Shown here: positions 63,562-64,000 of the stretch, piece after piece
Position numbering within the stretch: the first letter of the stretch is position 1
Layout of the letters: each line of letters starts with the position of its first letter
NCBI GenBank assembly: GCA_020544565.1
Contig: CP078014.1
Span: 3,288,016-3,352,015, forward strand
Direction of reading: 5' to 3'
DNA length: 64,000 nt
Source: Bradyrhizobiaceae bacterium
GTDB lineage: Bacteria > Pseudomonadota > Alphaproteobacteria > Rhizobiales > Xanthobacteraceae
The notes under the pieces: model-generated
Told to the model about the DNA's origin: nothing
Database searches by the model: none
The model's input: only the letters and a program-made list of their open reading frames with translations
Made by a program: the position numbers and the translations under genes

Positions 63562-64000
63562 CTACATCCCCGCCGCCTGCCCGCTCTCCCAGCCGAGCAT
63601 CGCCCGCTTGCGGGTGATGCCCCAGTGATAGCCGGTGAGCGCGCCGCTCTTGCCGAGCACGCGATGGCACGGCACCACGAACGAGATCGGATTGCGGCCG
63701 ACCGCCGCGCCGACGGCGCGCGACGCTTTCGGCGACTCGATCCTGCGGGCGACATCCGAATAGGTCGCGGCGCGCCCCATCGGGATTTTCAGCAGCGTCT
63801 CCCACACCCGCACCTCGAAATCGGTGCCGATCAGCACCACCCGCAGCGGCCGGTCCGCGCGCCATTGCGACGAATCGAAAATGCGTCGGGCGAACGGCGC
63901 GGTGTCGGCGAAGGATTCGATATAGGTGGCGAGCGGCCAGCGTTGCCGCATGTCGGCGAGCGCCGCCAACTCTTGGCCTTCGTCGGCGAAGGCGAGGCCG
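63562..64000 (-). CDS. Methylated-DNA--protein-cysteine methyltransferase, C-terminal part (5' end outside window)
   Basis: The frame is open to the window edge; about 145 C-terminal residues are seen, beginning GLAFADEGQEL. The domain has the winged-helix FEVRVWETLLKIPMGRAATYSDVARRI and the alkyl-accepting cysteine in ISFVVPCHRVLGKSGALTGYHWG. This is an Ogt or Ada C-terminal type; a longer Ada-like protein with an AraC domain is possible since the start is not visible. It repairs O6-alkylguanine. Confidence 0.9.
   Translation of the reverse strand, partial: GLAFADEGQELAALADMRQRWPLATYIESFADTAPFARRIFDSSQWRADRPLRVVLIGTDFEVRVWETLLKIPMGRAATYSDVARRIESPKASRAVGAAVGRNPISFVVPCHRVLGKSGALTGYHWGITRKRAMLGWESGQAAGM

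Overview
The window is a GC-rich (by eye roughly two-thirds G+C) stretch of an alphaproteobacterial chromosome, most likely from the Nitrobacteraceae (Bradyrhizobium / Rhodopseudomonas / Nitrobacter / Afipia group). Support comes from the parAB-mnmG-mnmE-rho-hemJ block next to a ppsR-maf-coaE-dnaQ-secB block, the pmtA gene behind dnaKJ, CtrA-type TTAA-N7-TTAA sites, GANTC clusters and several families of short palindromic repeats. Almost everything is core housekeeping DNA. I saw no prophage, transposase, CRISPR array, defence island, rRNA or tRNA. The window opens inside amtB and closes inside an ogt/ada-like methyltransferase gene.

Layout. 1-15.2 kb: amtB end, a class I/II aminotransferase with ftsK and lolA, xthA, a cNMP-domain protein with an orphan OmpR-type regulator (candidate CenR/OtpR) divergent from an L,D-transpeptidase, yggS, a diguanylate cyclase, and leuS-lptE-holA. 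15.5-24.6 kb (all minus strand): hemJ, rho, a GNAT acetyltransferase, mnmE, mnmG, rsmG, parA, parB, with three parS sites. 24.6-25.1 kb: a gene-free 0.5-kb gap with the features of the chromosomal replication origin. 25.1-28.5 kb: ppsR, maf, coaE, dnaQ, then secB on the other strand. 28.9-34.5 kb: a Tim44-like protein, mltA, an Smr-domain protein, and hslV-DUF2585-hslU. 34.7-39.4 kb: hisB-DUF2628-hisH-hisA-hisF-hisE-coaA. 39.4-45.6 kb: hybrid histidine kinase, yifB/comM, gshB, yraN. 45.6-50.8 kb: rsmI divergent from an LpoA-like lipoprotein, then hemW, rdgB, rph. 51-59.7 kb: hrcA-grpE, a GT-C-like membrane protein and a periplasmic protein, dnaK-dnaJ and pmtA. 59.9-64 kb: an FMN reductase, pyrF, a DUF1330 protein, dapB, gpmA and the partial methyltransferase.

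How it fits together. Genes run away from the ~24.9-kb gap on both sides. The gap holds an AT-rich patch, a CtrA-type site, five DnaA-box-like sequences and an excess of GANTC sites, and the partition locus with parS lies 4-9 kb away. Together this looks like an origin-centromere region. A second, perfect CtrA site precedes the aminotransferase-ftsK unit. The rho leader carries 15-bp tandem repeats that would make a pyrimidine-rich, periodically YC-containing RNA, a plausible autoregulatory rut site. Heat-shock genes cluster at 51-59 kb, with a textbook alphaproteobacterial RpoH promoter before dnaK. At least thirteen interspersed palindromic elements in five families fill every convergent gap longer than 100 bp and no divergent gap. 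One of them supplies the start codon of hemW.

I did not find an obviously new multi-gene system. The best leads are regulatory: the origin region, the rho leader, motifs shared by the mnmE and parA promoters, and the repeat distribution.
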